The notes under the pieces were generated by a model that was given only the letters and a program-made list of their open reading frames with translations, was not told the DNA's origin and ran no database searches. 64,000 bases of DNA from Pseudomonas chlororaphis (GTDB lineage: Bacteria; Pseudomonadota; Gammaproteobacteria; Pseudomonadales; Pseudomonadaceae): positions 251,001-315,000 of the forward strand of contig NZ_MSCT01000005.1 of assembly GCF_001921865.1 (NCBI RefSeq), in the 5' to 3' direction. This document shows positions 52,418 through 60,625 of the stretch, one piece after another (the stretch's first letter is position 1; every line of letters starts with the position of its first letter). Made by a program: the position numbers and the translations under genes.

Positions 52418-53128
52418 TTACTTGAGGTGCCGCCCGCCGTTGACGGTCAGGGTAGTGCCGGTGACATAAGGGTTGTCGAGCAGATAACGCAGGCTCTGGT
52501 AGACCACCTCGCAACCGGGCTCGATGCCCAGGGCGGATTTGGCCAGGGCCTTGGCGCGGTATGCCGCGTCGTCGTCGGGGTTGAACATTAACAGAGCCGG
52601 GGCGATGCCGTTGACCTTGATCGTGGGCGCATATTTGGCCGCGAAGGACAGGGTCAGGCTGTTGAGGCCGGCCTTGGTGGCGCAATAGGCAATGTGCTTG
52701 CTGCTGCCCTTGCGGGTGACATCGTCGCCGATATGCACGATGTCGGCGGGGCTGGAACGCCGCAGCAGCTCGGCGCAATGCAGGTTGATCAGGTAGGGCG
52801 CGAGCATGTGCACGCTGAACATGTCGGCGAAGGCCACGCTTTCCTGGCCCGGCGTTTCTTCCAGCCACTGCGAGGCGTTGTGCACGATCGCTCGCAGGCT
52901 GTCGGTATGGCTGCGCAACTGGGCGATGAAGGCCAGGATCCCGGCCTCGCTGGAAAAGTCGCCGAACAGCGTCAGCGCGCCGCGCTCGCGCAAGGTCTCG
53001 ACGCCGGGGCGTTCGGTGCGATAGCTGACGATGACCCGATGCCCTTCTTCCAGCAGCCGCAGCGCGCAATGCAGGCCGACGCGCTGGCCGGCGCCGGTGA
53101 TCAGGATCGGGGCGGGGGAAGTAGTCAT
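52418..53128 (-). CDS. folM: Dihydromonapterin reductase FolM
   Basis: FolM is an SDR enzyme that reduces dihydromonapterin, and less well dihydrofolate, to the tetrahydro form. The ~236-residue protein has the NADPH-binding TGAGQRVGLHCALRLL and the catalytic Tyr-Lys pair in YCATKAGLNSL. It is the first gene of folM-folE-folX. The start 53128 follows the family; an upstream in-frame Met at 53155 is unlikely. Confidence 0.9.
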   Translation of the reverse strand: MTTSPAPILITGAGQRVGLHCALRLLEEGHRVIVSYRTERPGVETLRERGALTLFGDFSSEAGILAFIAQLRSHTDSLRAIVHNASQWLEETPGQESVAFADMFSVHMLAPYLINLHCAELLRRSSPADIVHIGDDVTRKGSSKHIAYCATKAGLNSLTLSFAAKYAPTIKVNGIAPALLMFNPDDDAAYRAKALAKSALGIEPGCEVVYQSLRYLLDNPYVTGTTLTVNGGRHLK

Positions 53129-53156
53129 GAACGGCTCGCGTCGCGGGTAGAGCAAA

Positions 53157-53162
53157 ACTATA
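53157..53162 (-). promoter_or_regulatory. Candidate -10 element of the folM-folE-folX operon
   Basis: On the minus strand TATAGT lies 28 bases before the folM ATG. No good TTGACA-like -35 is visible 16-19 bases upstream, which suggests a promoter that needs an activator or an alternative sigma factor. Inferred from sequence only. Confidence 0.45.
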
Positions 53163-53215
53163 CCAGCGGGCGCGGCGCTATGCGTGTCAGACCGGGTAAT
53201 CGTTAATCGCGGGGG

Positions 53216-53785
53216 TCAATAATTCTGCGCAGAAGACACCGCCGGCAGCGGACGCGCCGGCGTGCTGTTCAGCCAACCGGACAACAGGTGGGTGGACAGC
53301 GGAATGAACCAGTAGACCATCAGCGGCGTCAGGGCCAGGGTGCTGACCAGCACGCGCGGCAGCAGGCTGAGCTCGCCCAGCAACGGGCTGAGGACAAAGT
53401 TGAAGATCAGCGACACCGGGAAGAACGCCAGCCAGATGGCTACCGCCTGCTTCCAGCGCGGCGGGCGCTGGCCGGCCGCGCCGAACCAGCCGTCGATACC
53501 GCTGACCCGATGTTCGTGGGGGTGGGCGAACAGGTCGCTGCCGCGGGCCAGCCAGGCGGTGCGCGAGGCGGAGTGTTCCCAGACGTGCAGGGTCTGCTCG
53601 TCGGCGAAGCGGAAGATGATCTGGAATTCGTTGTCGTCAGGCGGCGGGGCGAGCACGCCGGAACCCAGGTAACCGGGGAAGTCGGTGGCCAGTTGTTCGC
53701 CTTCGCGCAGCCATGCGATCAGGTCCTGGTAACGGCCGTCGGCGACGCGCCGAGCAACCATCAGGGTGACGGGTGAGGTAGACAT
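53216..53785 (-). CDS. Antibiotic biosynthesis monooxygenase-like membrane protein
   Basis: The 189-residue protein has an N-terminal ABM-type ferredoxin-like domain (SPVTLMVARRVADGRYQDLI; FQIIFRFADEQTLHVWEHS). About two transmembrane segments follow (AVAIWLAFFPVSLIFNFVLS and LVSTLALTPLMVYWFIPLS). This architecture is found in many bacteria with no known reaction. Start 53785 has GGAG upstream on the minus strand. It is divergent from the LitR-like gene with a 215-base gap, so the regulator may control it. Confidence 0.8.
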   Translation of the reverse strand: MSTSPVTLMVARRVADGRYQDLIAWLREGEQLATDFPGYLGSGVLAPPPDDNEFQIIFRFADEQTLHVWEHSASRTAWLARGSDLFAHPHEHRVSGIDGWFGAAGQRPPRWKQAVAIWLAFFPVSLIFNFVLSPLLGELSLLPRVLVSTLALTPLMVYWFIPLSTHLLSGWLNSTPARPLPAVSSAQNY

Positions 53786-53934
53786 TATGTATCTCCGTAA
53801 AACCAAACGCGTGGCCTGGGTAAGGCCGGACGCCGGACGCAGCGCCGGGGTGATGGGCTGTGTCGTGCAAGCAAGCAAGGATTATTCCTGATTGTGACAA
53901 ATACACCAGAGGCAGCGGTCGATTCGCCCGCGTA

Positions 53935-53965
53935 TTGAAGAAGTGTCATCGATGGGGGGTACAAT
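53935..53965 (+). promoter_or_regulatory. Candidate promoter of the LitR-like gene (19-base spacer)
   Basis: TTGAAG (53935-53940) and TACAAT (53960-53965) are separated by 19 bases, a spacing typical of promoters remodelled by MerR-family regulators rather than the usual 17. The gene's ATG lies 35 bases downstream of the -10. Autoregulation is an inference. Confidence 0.5.
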
Positions 53966-54000
53966 GAGCGCCACTTCATCCACCGGTGTTTGCCGCCCAG

Positions 54001-54963
54001 ATGCCCGTCATTACTGAACTTTCCTGCTCGACACAGCCCCTCGACGACCCCTCGCAGGACGATCTGTTTCCGATTCGGGAAGTTTCACGATTGACGGGCA
54101 TCAACCCGGTGACCCTGCGGGCCTGGGAGCGTCGTTATGGGTTGATCCAGCCGACGCGCACCGAAAGCGGGCATCGCCTGTATTCGATGCTCGATGTCGA
54201 GACGGTCCGCGAGATCCTCGGCTGGATCGACCGCGGGGTCGCGGTGAGCAAGGTCGGCAAGATCATCGCCAAGACCCGGGCGGCCCGCGAGGCGCCGCCC
54301 CTGACGATCGGCGCCAGCGAGCCGGGCGACTACCGGCAGTGGCAAGGGCAGCTCAAGCGGGCGATCGGCGAGTTCGACGAGCCGCACCTGGAGCGGCTGT
54401 ACGGCCAGATCTTCTCCAGCTATCCGCTGGCGGTGGTGTTCCAGGACATTCTCATGCCGTTCTGGAAGCAGCTGGCGCAGCAGCAGGAGTCTTACGGCCA
54501 CGCCAGCGAATGGCTGTTCTTCGACCATTTCCTGCGTGTGCGCATCTTGCAGCGCTTGCTGTTGCAACGCGGCGCTGGCCAGGCGCGCCCGGTGCTGCTG
54601 GCGGCGCTGGCCGGGCAAGGCCGGGAGCTGGAACTGCTGGTGGCGGCGCTGATGCTGGGCAGCGCCGAGGTGGAGGTCAGAGTCCTGGCGCCGGGGCAGC
54701 CGTTCGACGAACTGACCCTGGTCTGCGAGAAGATCAAGCCCCAGGCGCTGGTGCTGTTTTCCAACCATGCCCCGGCGACGGAGTTGCCGCGCCGCTTGAA
54801 CCGTTTGGCGATGACCCTGGATTGTCCGCTGCTGCTGGCGGGGGATGTCGCCGAACTGGCCCAGGACAGCCTGAACGCATCGCCCGTGGGCTGCCTGGGG
54901 AACGACGGGCGTTTGATGATGCAGCGCCTGCGCCAGTTTCTCAGCGGCACGCTCGATACCTGA
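54001..54963 (+). CDS. MerR-family regulator, class II LitR-like (B12 ligand lost)
   Basis: The 320-residue protein has an N-terminal MerR winged-helix domain (FPIREVSRLTGINPVTLRAW, residues ~23-90). A helical region follows, with the conserved Trp155 (MPFWKQL), and then a cobalamin-binding-like C-terminal fold. Aligned by eye to CarH/LitR, the cobalt-ligand His is Arg208 (GQGRELELL). Class I LitR/CarH needs that His to bind B12 and sense light; class II LitR proteins of P. putida lack it and work with a LOV protein. The start at 54001 is the ATG nearest the conserved part, though no clear ribosome site precedes it. MlrA-type regulators are an alternative family. Confidence 0.85.
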   Translation: MPVITELSCSTQPLDDPSQDDLFPIREVSRLTGINPVTLRAWERRYGLIQPTRTESGHRLYSMLDVETVREILGWIDRGVAVSKVGKIIAKTRAAREAPPLTIGASEPGDYRQWQGQLKRAIGEFDEPHLERLYGQIFSSYPLAVVFQDILMPFWKQLAQQQESYGHASEWLFFDHFLRVRILQRLLLQRGAGQARPVLLAALAGQGRELELLVAALMLGSAEVEVRVLAPGQPFDELTLVCEKIKPQALVLFSNHAPATELPRRLNRLAMTLDCPLLLAGDVAELAQDSLNASPVGCLGNDGRLMMQRLRQFLSGTLDT

Positions 54964-54990
54964 GCCGCTGCCCAGGAAGAGCGCCGCGCC

Positions 54991-55596
54991 TCAGACGTGC
55001 AGGTTGGGGTGAGTCAGGCGGTGCTGCTGGAGAATGAACTGGCGCAGGCGTTCGGTTTCGTCCTGGTCGCTCTGGTTCAACCGATAGGCATAGAAGCCGG
55101 CATCGGTCTGGCGTTCGAACCGGCCGCGCAGGGCGATGCGTTCGTAACCCGAAGGGCTGAACCACTGGGCGAACTGCTTCGGCGGTTTGGTGTGGTTGCG
55201 GATCTCCAGCAACAGGCCGTTGAACGAAACCTCATGGACCCACAGTTGGGTGGGCTGGCCCCTGGTGTTTTCCAGCGCCACCGGCTCATCCAGCGTCAGG
55301 CGCCACGGCCGGACCCGCGGCCCGTCCTCGAAAATACTCGGCACGCCCAGGCGCAGGTGCAGCGCATGGAACTCGTCTTCCACCAGGTGCAGGGGAAAGG
55401 TCATCTGCTGGTTTTCAAAATGCGCCTGGATCGTCACCTGCTCGTTGGCCGCCAGGCGGGTGAGCAGGTCGCGGATCTGCGACCCCCCGTTGACCAGCAG
55501 GCTCGACGTCGCATCCCGCACATTGAGTTGCGGGTTGTGCTGCATGGTCTGGATGAAGTCCAGTTCATCCTGGGTGAGAAGAGCGTCACGGCGCAT
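54991..55596 (-). CDS. PilZ-like domain protein, function unknown
   Basis: The 201-residue protein has no signal peptide. The middle (RVRPWRLTLDEPVALENT and WVHEVSFNGLLLEIRN) resembles a PilZ beta-barrel with a (D/N)xSxxG-like segment (EVSFNG). The N-terminal part resembles the YcgR-N/flagellar-brake fold. The Arg and Asp residues of the c-di-GMP site are not all clear, so binding is uncertain. It lies between the LitR-like and LOV genes and runs in the LOV direction. Confidence 0.65.
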   Translation of the reverse strand: MRRDALLTQDELDFIQTMQHNPQLNVRDATSSLLVNGGSQIRDLLTRLAANEQVTIQAHFENQQMTFPLHLVEDEFHALHLRLGVPSIFEDGPRVRPWRLTLDEPVALENTRGQPTQLWVHEVSFNGLLLEIRNHTKPPKQFAQWFSPSGYERIALRGRFERQTDAGFYAYRLNQSDQDETERLRQFILQQHRLTHPNLHV

Positions 55597-55651
55597 GATT
55601 CGGCTCGAAAGAAAAGGTTACGAAATCATTGGTGATTAAGCGTACTGACAA

Positions 55652-56125
55652 CTAATTCTGCATCTTGTTAGCGCCGCTCGTCGCCTGGAAAACGGCGAGT
55701 TCCGCGCGGGTTTCGGCCAGTTCCTTTTCCACCTGCGCCAGCTTTTGCTGGGCCTTGACCTGGGCCGTCACATCTTTCTGCACACCGACGAAATACGTCA
55801 ACTGGTCGCTTTCGTTGAACACCGGGGTGATCGACAACTCGTTCCAGAAATGACTGCCGTCCTTGCGGTAGTTGCGCAGTACCTGGCGGCACGGCCGGCC
55901 GCTGCCCAGGGCCTGGCGAATCGCCGCCAGCCCCGGCTGGTCGCGGTCGCCCGACTGGAGAAAGCGGCAGTCCTGGTAAAGCACCTCGTCGGCGCTGTAG
56001 CCGGTGAGCCGTTCGAATGCCGGGTTGACGTAAATGATGATGTTGTCTTCGCCTTCCTGCTCGGCGACGACAATCCCGTCGTTGGAGGCGTTGATCACCA
56101 GTTGCAGCAAGTGGGCATTGATCAT
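55652..56125 (-). CDS. Short LOV blue-light photoreceptor (PpSB1-LOV-like)
   Basis: The 157-residue protein is a single LOV domain with short helical caps and no effector. The photoactive Cys53 is in YQDCRFLQ, the same number as in P. putida PpSB1-LOV. Flavin-contacting Asn85, Asn95 (NYRKDGSHFWNEL) and Gln116 (VGVQKD) are present. Arg54, Arg61 and Arg70 are kept, but position 66 is Leu instead of the Arg linked to very slow dark recovery in PpSB1-LOV. A C-terminal coiled coil (KAQQKLAQVEKELAETRAEL) is expected to dimerise. The start at 56125 (MINAHLLQLV) matches homologues. Confidence 0.9.
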   Translation of the reverse strand: MINAHLLQLVINASNDGIVVAEQEGEDNIIIYVNPAFERLTGYSADEVLYQDCRFLQSGDRDQPGLAAIRQALGSGRPCRQVLRNYRKDGSHFWNELSITPVFNESDQLTYFVGVQKDVTAQVKAQQKLAQVEKELAETRAELAVFQATSGANKMQN

Positions 56126-56280
56126 CGGCGGCTTCCGCAATCGATCGGCAGGTGGCGGCAATTTTATGTCATGGCGCGGAGCTGTCTACTGGCCATTATG
56201 GGTAAATTTCACCCTGACGCAGGATTTTATCGCGTAGCTGCTAATATCCCACTCTTTTACTCAGCTTCAGGATCAGATTG

Positions 56281-56736
56281 ATGAAAGTCGCCATCCTTTC
56301 CGGCTCGGTGTACGGCACGGCCGAAGAAGTCGCCCGGCACGCCGCCAAGCTCCTCAATGCCGCAGGTTTCGAGGCCTGGCACAACCCTCGCGCCACCCTG
56401 GAAGACTTCCAGGCGTTCGGCCCCGAAGCCTTTCTGGCCGTGACCTCGACCACCGGCATGGGCGAGCTGCCGGACAACCTGCTGCCACTGTTCTCGACCC
56501 TGCGCGACCAGTTGCCGGCGGCCTGGCGCGGTTTGCCTGGCGCGGTGATCGGCCTGGGCGACTCCAGTTATGGCGACACCTTCTGTGGCGGCGGCGAGCA
56601 GATACGCGAGCTGTTCGCCGAACTGGGCGTGCGTGAAGTGCTGCCGATGTTGCGCCTGGACGCCAGCGAAAGCGTGACCCCGGAAACCGACGCCGAGCCC
56701 TGGCTGGGCGAACTGGTCAGCGCCCTGCGCGGCTGA
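56281..56736 (+). CDS. Flavodoxin (MioC-like)
   Basis: The 151-residue flavodoxin domain protein binds FMN through SVYGTAEEVARHAAK near the N-terminus and GLGDSSYGDTFCGGGEQI. MioC-type flavodoxins act in biotin synthase and electron-transfer support; the actual partner here is not known. The ATG 56281 is three bases after a possible TTG. The 3' end overlaps the convergent LysR gene by 20 bases. Confidence 0.88.
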   Translation: MKVAILSGSVYGTAEEVARHAAKLLNAAGFEAWHNPRATLEDFQAFGPEAFLAVTSTTGMGELPDNLLPLFSTLRDQLPAAWRGLPGAVIGLGDSSYGDTFCGGGEQIRELFAELGVREVLPMLRLDASESVTPETDAEPWLGELVSALRG

Positions 56737-57613
56737 CCGGACGCTCGCGCAGCAACGCCAGCCAGGCTTGCGCGGCCTTGGACAGGTAGGCGCCCTGACG
56801 CCAGATGAAGGCGATGTCCCAGCGCAGATAGTCGGGGGCCTGCAGCGTCAGGCGTACCACGCCGGGCCGCACCAGGCCGCGCGCCACCACGCTGGGCAAC
56901 AGCACCACGCCTTGCCCGGCGGCCACCAGGGCGACGAGAAAGTCCGCCTGGCCGCTGCGCCCGCCTTCCTTCGGCGTGAACCCCGCTTGCTGGCACGCCT
57001 GTAATAGCCGGTCGTTGAGCACAAAGCTGCGTTGATAGAGCAGGAACGGGGTGTCCGCCAGTTGTTCCAGGCGCACCTGGGTGTGGGTCGCCAGCGGATG
57101 CTCGGTGGGCAGCAGCACGTCCAGCGGTTCGTCGCAAAAGGGCTGGTAGGCGAAGGCCGGGTCCTTGGGCGTCAGGCTGCCGCCGATCTCCAGTTCGCCG
57201 TTGAGCACCGCCTGCTCGATATTCAGGCTGCCGCCTTCGAGCAGTTGCACGCTGATGTTCGGGTAGCGCCGGCGGTATTCGGCGAACAGGCTGGCGAACA
57301 ACGTATCGCTGCCCAGCAAGGGCAGGCCCAGGCGCAGTTCGCCGCGGGCCAGCTGGCTGAGGTCGTCCAGTTCGCTGAGCAGCTCGTTGCGCAGGCGCAG
57401 CATGCCTTCGGCGCGTTGCAGCACCACGACGCCGGCGGCGGTCAGGTGAATGTGCGAACCCTGGCGGTCCAGCAGCGGCGTGCCCAGGCTCTGTTCCAGC
57501 TGGGCAATCTGCTTGCTGACCGCCGATTGGCTGATATGCAGGGTCTTGGCGGCCTGGGTGAAGCCGCCCTGGTGAATCACTTCGACAAAACTGCGCAGCT
57601 GTTTGAAGTCCAT
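56717..57613 (-). CDS. LysR-family transcriptional regulator
   Basis: The 298-residue protein has a LysR helix-turn-helix at residues ~1-60 (MDFKQLRSFVEVIHQGGFTQ; HISQSAVSKQIAQLE) and a C-terminal effector-binding domain. It is divergent from lrgA, with 110 bases between, so it probably controls lrgAB. The start 57613 is chosen because LysR proteins begin within a few residues of the HTH; an upstream Met at 57640 is possible. Confidence 0.9.
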   Translation of the reverse strand: MDFKQLRSFVEVIHQGGFTQAAKTLHISQSAVSKQIAQLEQSLGTPLLDRQGSHIHLTAAGVVVLQRAEGMLRLRNELLSELDDLSQLARGELRLGLPLLGSDTLFASLFAEYRRRYPNISVQLLEGGSLNIEQAVLNGELEIGGSLTPKDPAFAYQPFCDEPLDVLLPTEHPLATHTQVRLEQLADTPFLLYQRSFVLNDRLLQACQQAGFTPKEGGRSGQADFLVALVAAGQGVVLLPSVVARGLVRPGVVRLTLQAPDYLRWDIAFIWRQGAYLSKAAQAWLALLRERPVSRAGR

Positions 57614-57723
57614 GCCATGGATTCCCGAGGTTGATTCCATTATGGAATGGCTTCCAGTCTAACAATTCGCTTCGGTGATGGTAGGCGCCTGCTTAAAATG
57701 CAGGCCTGCGAGGACCGAATTCC

Positions 57724-58110
57724 ATGAACGCTTCCACCTTCAAATACCTGGGCCGCCTGTTATCCGAACTGGCGGTGCTGCTGGCTATTTATCTGTTCGG
57801 CTGCCAGTTGGCCGCCTGGCTGGCATGGCCGATTCCCGGCGGGGTGATCGGGCTGGCGCTGTTGCTGCTGGCGTTCGCCCTGGGCTGGGTCAAGCCGGCG
57901 ATGCTGCAAACGGGGGCGGGGCTGCTGATGGCCGAGATGTTGCTGTTCTTCATTCCGGCGCTGATGAGCCTGCTCGATTATGGCGGCCTGCTACGCCAGG
58001 ACGGCTGGCGCATCCTGCTGGTGATCGGCGTCAGTACGCTGACGGTGATGCTGGTCACCGCGTTCACCGTGGAAGGGGTGTGCCGCTGGAGGATGCGCCA
58101 TGACGCTTGA
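57724..58110 (+). CDS. lrgA: CidA/LrgA-family holin-like protein
   Basis: The 128-residue membrane protein has about four transmembrane helices and the CidA/LrgA pattern (WPIPGGVIGLALLLLAFALG; LLFFIPALMSLLDY). In other bacteria these proteins control murein hydrolase activity and metabolite (pyruvate) export. The stop overlaps lrgB by 11 bases. Confidence 0.9.
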   Translation: MNASTFKYLGRLLSELAVLLAIYLFGCQLAAWLAWPIPGGVIGLALLLLAFALGWVKPAMLQTGAGLLMAEMLLFFIPALMSLLDYGGLLRQDGWRILLVIGVSTLTVMLVTAFTVEGVCRWRMRHDA

Positions 58111-58786
58111 GCCCATGCCAGTGTTCTGGCTGGCGCTGACGCTCGCGGCCTATCTGTTCAGCCGCTGGCTCTACCGGCGCACGGGGCGCTACCTGCTGTC
58201 GCCGCTGATCCTGGTGCCGGCCCTGCTGCTGGCGATCGCCGTGCCGTTGCACACCGCCTATGCCGAATACTCCGCCAACACCCATTGGCTGATGCTGGTT
58301 TTGGGGCCGGTCACCGTGGCTTTCGCGGTGCCGATCTGGCAACAGCGCCAGTTGTTGGTACGCCATTGGTCGGCCTTGCTCCTGGGCATGCTGGCGGGCA
58401 GCGCTGCGTCTATCGCCAGTTCCTTCGCGCTGGCGCGGGGGCTGGCCCTGGACAGCTCGGTGACGATGTCCCTGGTGCCGCGTTCGATCACCACCCCGTT
58501 CGCCATGCCGCTGGCCCAGGACCTGGGCGGCGTGCCCGAGCTGACGGCGGTGTTCGTGATGTTCACCGGGGTGTTCGGCGCCATGCTCGGCGGCGTCCTG
58601 CTCAAGTGGCTGCCGCTGCGCAGTGCCCTGGCCCGCGGCGCGCTGTTCGGGGTCGGGGCCCACGGCGCCGGGGTCAGCCGGGCCCATGAAGTGGGCGGCG
58701 AAGAGGGCTCCGTGGCCGGCCTGGTGATGGTGCTCACTGGCCTGCTGAACCTGTTCGCCGCGCCTTTATTGGCGTCGTTGCTTTGA
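58100..58786 (+). CDS. lrgB: CidB/LrgB-family protein
   Basis: The 228-residue polytopic membrane protein has the LrgB signature stretch SSVTMSLVPRSITTPFAMPL and the C-terminal GVGAHGAGVSRAHEVGGEEG. It is the partner of LrgA, encoded in the same operon. The gene order lrgA-lrgB with a divergent LysR regulator is common. Confidence 0.93.
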   Translation: MTLEPMPVFWLALTLAAYLFSRWLYRRTGRYLLSPLILVPALLLAIAVPLHTAYAEYSANTHWLMLVLGPVTVAFAVPIWQQRQLLVRHWSALLLGMLAGSAASIASSFALARGLALDSSVTMSLVPRSITTPFAMPLAQDLGGVPELTAVFVMFTGVFGAMLGGVLLKWLPLRSALARGALFGVGAHGAGVSRAHEVGGEEGSVAGLVMVLTGLLNLFAAPLLASLL

Positions 58787-58789
58787 CGG

Positions 58790-58839
58790 TTGACTTGTAC
58801 CGATTGGAACTAAAATAAGCACTGACCCGCTCGGTCAGT
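58790..58839 (+). promoter_or_regulatory. Promoter with palindromic operator upstream of the aldolase gene
   Basis: A -35-like TTGACT (58790) and -10-like TAAAAT (58811) are followed at once by the palindrome ACTGACC-N5-GGTCAGT (58821-58839), with perfect seven-base arms. The site resembles operators of TetR-family regulators of acyl-CoA metabolism. Its place over the start region suggests repression. No TetR gene is in the window. Confidence 0.65.
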
Positions 58840-58940
58840 AAGCTGGCTGCCAAGGCAACTACCTGAACCCGAGCGGCTGACTAGACTGACCCCCACGTCC
58901 GAAAAACATAATAAAAACTGCCGTCACTGAGGTCATCGCC

Positions 58941-59723
58941 GTGAGCCTATCCTCTGTTCCGTCGACATCGAGTGTGAAAGACCAGGTCAGCGCTGCCGAA
59001 TGGCAGACCCGCGTCGACCTGGCCGCCTGTTATCGCCTGGTGGCGATGCATGGCTGGGACGATCTGATCTTTACCCATATTTCCGCCAAGGTCCCTGGCA
59101 CCGAAGACTTCCTGATCAATCCGTTCGGCCTGATGTTCCATGAGATCACCGCGTCCAGCCTGGTGAAGGTCGACCAGGCCGGCAATAAACTGATGGACAG
59201 CCCCTACGAGATCAACCCCGCCGGCTACACCATCCACAGTGCCGTGCACGAGGTGCGCCACGATGTGGCCTGCGTGTTGCACACCCATACCGCGGCCGGG
59301 GTCGCGGTGTCGGCGCAACGGCAGGGGGTGTTGCCGATCAGCCAGCAGTCGTTGTTCGTGCTCTCGAGCCTGGCTTATCACGCCTATGAGGGTGTGGCCC
59401 TGAACCACGAGGAAAAAGCCCGGCTGCAAGCCGACCTGGGCGAGAACAATTTCCTGATGCTGCACAACCACGGGTTGCTGACGTGTGGCGGCACCATCGC
59501 CGATACCTTCCTGATGATGTTCACTTTCCAGCGTGCCTGCGATATCCAGGTGCTGGCGCAGAACGGCGCGGCGCAACTGATCGCCATCGAGCCGCAGATC
59601 CTGGCCGGGGCCAAGGCGATGATCGCCGGGGTCACCAAGAGCGCCCAGGGCATGGGCGGCGCACTGGCCTGGCCGGCGCTGCTGCGCAAACTCGATAAAC
59701 AAGACGCGGGTTATAAACTCTGA
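58941..59723 (+). CDS. Class II aldolase/adducin family protein
   Basis: The 260-residue protein has the zinc-aldolase fold of fuculose-phosphate aldolase and adducin heads. The metal-site histidines lie in CVLHTHTAAGVAVSAQ and MLHNHGLLTCG. The exact aldehyde or ketone substrate is unknown; many members in pseudomonads are annotated only by family. A GTG start (58941) has GAGG eight bases before it. The stop overlaps the hydrolase ATG by one base. Confidence 0.88.
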   Translation: MSLSSVPSTSSVKDQVSAAEWQTRVDLAACYRLVAMHGWDDLIFTHISAKVPGTEDFLINPFGLMFHEITASSLVKVDQAGNKLMDSPYEINPAGYTIHSAVHEVRHDVACVLHTHTAAGVAVSAQRQGVLPISQQSLFVLSSLAYHAYEGVALNHEEKARLQADLGENNFLMLHNHGLLTCGGTIADTFLMMFTFQRACDIQVLAQNGAAQLIAIEPQILAGAKAMIAGVTKSAQGMGGALAWPALLRKLDKQDAGYKL

Positions 59724-60625
59724 TGCCTATCACCGAGATTCCTCTGTGTGTATGGCGCAAGCGCGGGCATGACTTCGAGTTTCGCGGCCAGACCATTCGC
59801 TATTGGACCACGGGGCAGGGCGAGCCGCTGCTGCTGATCCACGGTTTTCCCACCGCCTCCTGGGACTGGCATTACCTGTGGCAACCCCTGGCCCAGCGTT
59901 ACCGGGTGATCGCCTGCGACATGCTCGGCTTCGGCGACTCGTCCAAACCGCGCAACCACCGCTACAGCCTGCTGGAACAGGCGGACCTGCAGCAGGCCTT
60001 GCTCGAACACCTGGGGGTGAACGCGCCCGTGCATCTGCTGGCCCACGACTATGGCGACAGCGTCGCCCAGGAGCTGCTCGCCCGGCACTACGAAGACCGC
60101 TGCGACATCGCCAGTTGTGTCTTCCTCAACGGCGGGTTGTTTCCGGAAACCCATCGGCCGGTGCTGATGCAGAAGCTGCTGCTCAGCCCGCTGGGCTGGA
60201 TGCTCGGCCGGGCGTTCAGCCGCGAGGGCCTGGCGAAGAGCTTCAGCCAGATCTTCGGCCCGCAGACCCGGCCCAGCGAAAGCGCGCTGGACGATTTCTG
60301 GAGCCTGGTGGAGGCCAATAACGGCCCGCGGATCCTGCACAAGCTGATCGGCTATATCCCCGAGCGCCGCGTGCAGCGCGATCGCTGGGTGGCGGCGATG
60401 CAGCGCGGCGAGGTGCCGCTGCGGGTGATCGACGGCGCGGTGGACCCGATTTCCGGGGCGCACATGGTCGAGCGTTACTGCCAGCTGATTCCCGACCCGG
60501 ACACCGTGCTGCTGGCCGGCATCGGCCATTATCCGCAGACCGAGGCCCCGGTCCAGGTGCTCCAGCATTACCTGGCCTTTCGCGAGAACCTGGAGTTGCC
60601 GCCGCAGAAGGTGGCCTGCTCCTGA
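59723..60625 (+). CDS. Alpha/beta hydrolase (epoxide hydrolase-like)
   Basis: The 300-residue alpha/beta hydrolase has an oxyanion-hole region LLIHGFPTASWDWHYLW and a nucleophile elbow LAHDYGDSVAQELL with Asp instead of Ser. Asp-nucleophile enzymes of this shape are epoxide hydrolases or haloalkane dehalogenases. The closing His is in LAGIGHYPQTEAP. The gene overlaps the aldolase gene and probably shares its transcript. Confidence 0.87.
   Translation: MPITEIPLCVWRKRGHDFEFRGQTIRYWTTGQGEPLLLIHGFPTASWDWHYLWQPLAQRYRVIACDMLGFGDSSKPRNHRYSLLEQADLQQALLEHLGVNAPVHLLAHDYGDSVAQELLARHYEDRCDIASCVFLNGGLFPETHRPVLMQKLLLSPLGWMLGRAFSREGLAKSFSQIFGPQTRPSESALDDFWSLVEANNGPRILHKLIGYIPERRVQRDRWVAAMQRGEVPLRVIDGAVDPISGAHMVERYCQLIPDPDTVLLAGIGHYPQTEAPVQVLQHYLAFRENLELPPQKVACS

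Noticed and set aside
54001..54963. A true B12-dependent light sensor (CarH/class I LitR)
   Set aside because: The cobalt-ligand His position holds Arg208, so B12-based photosensing is unlikely.
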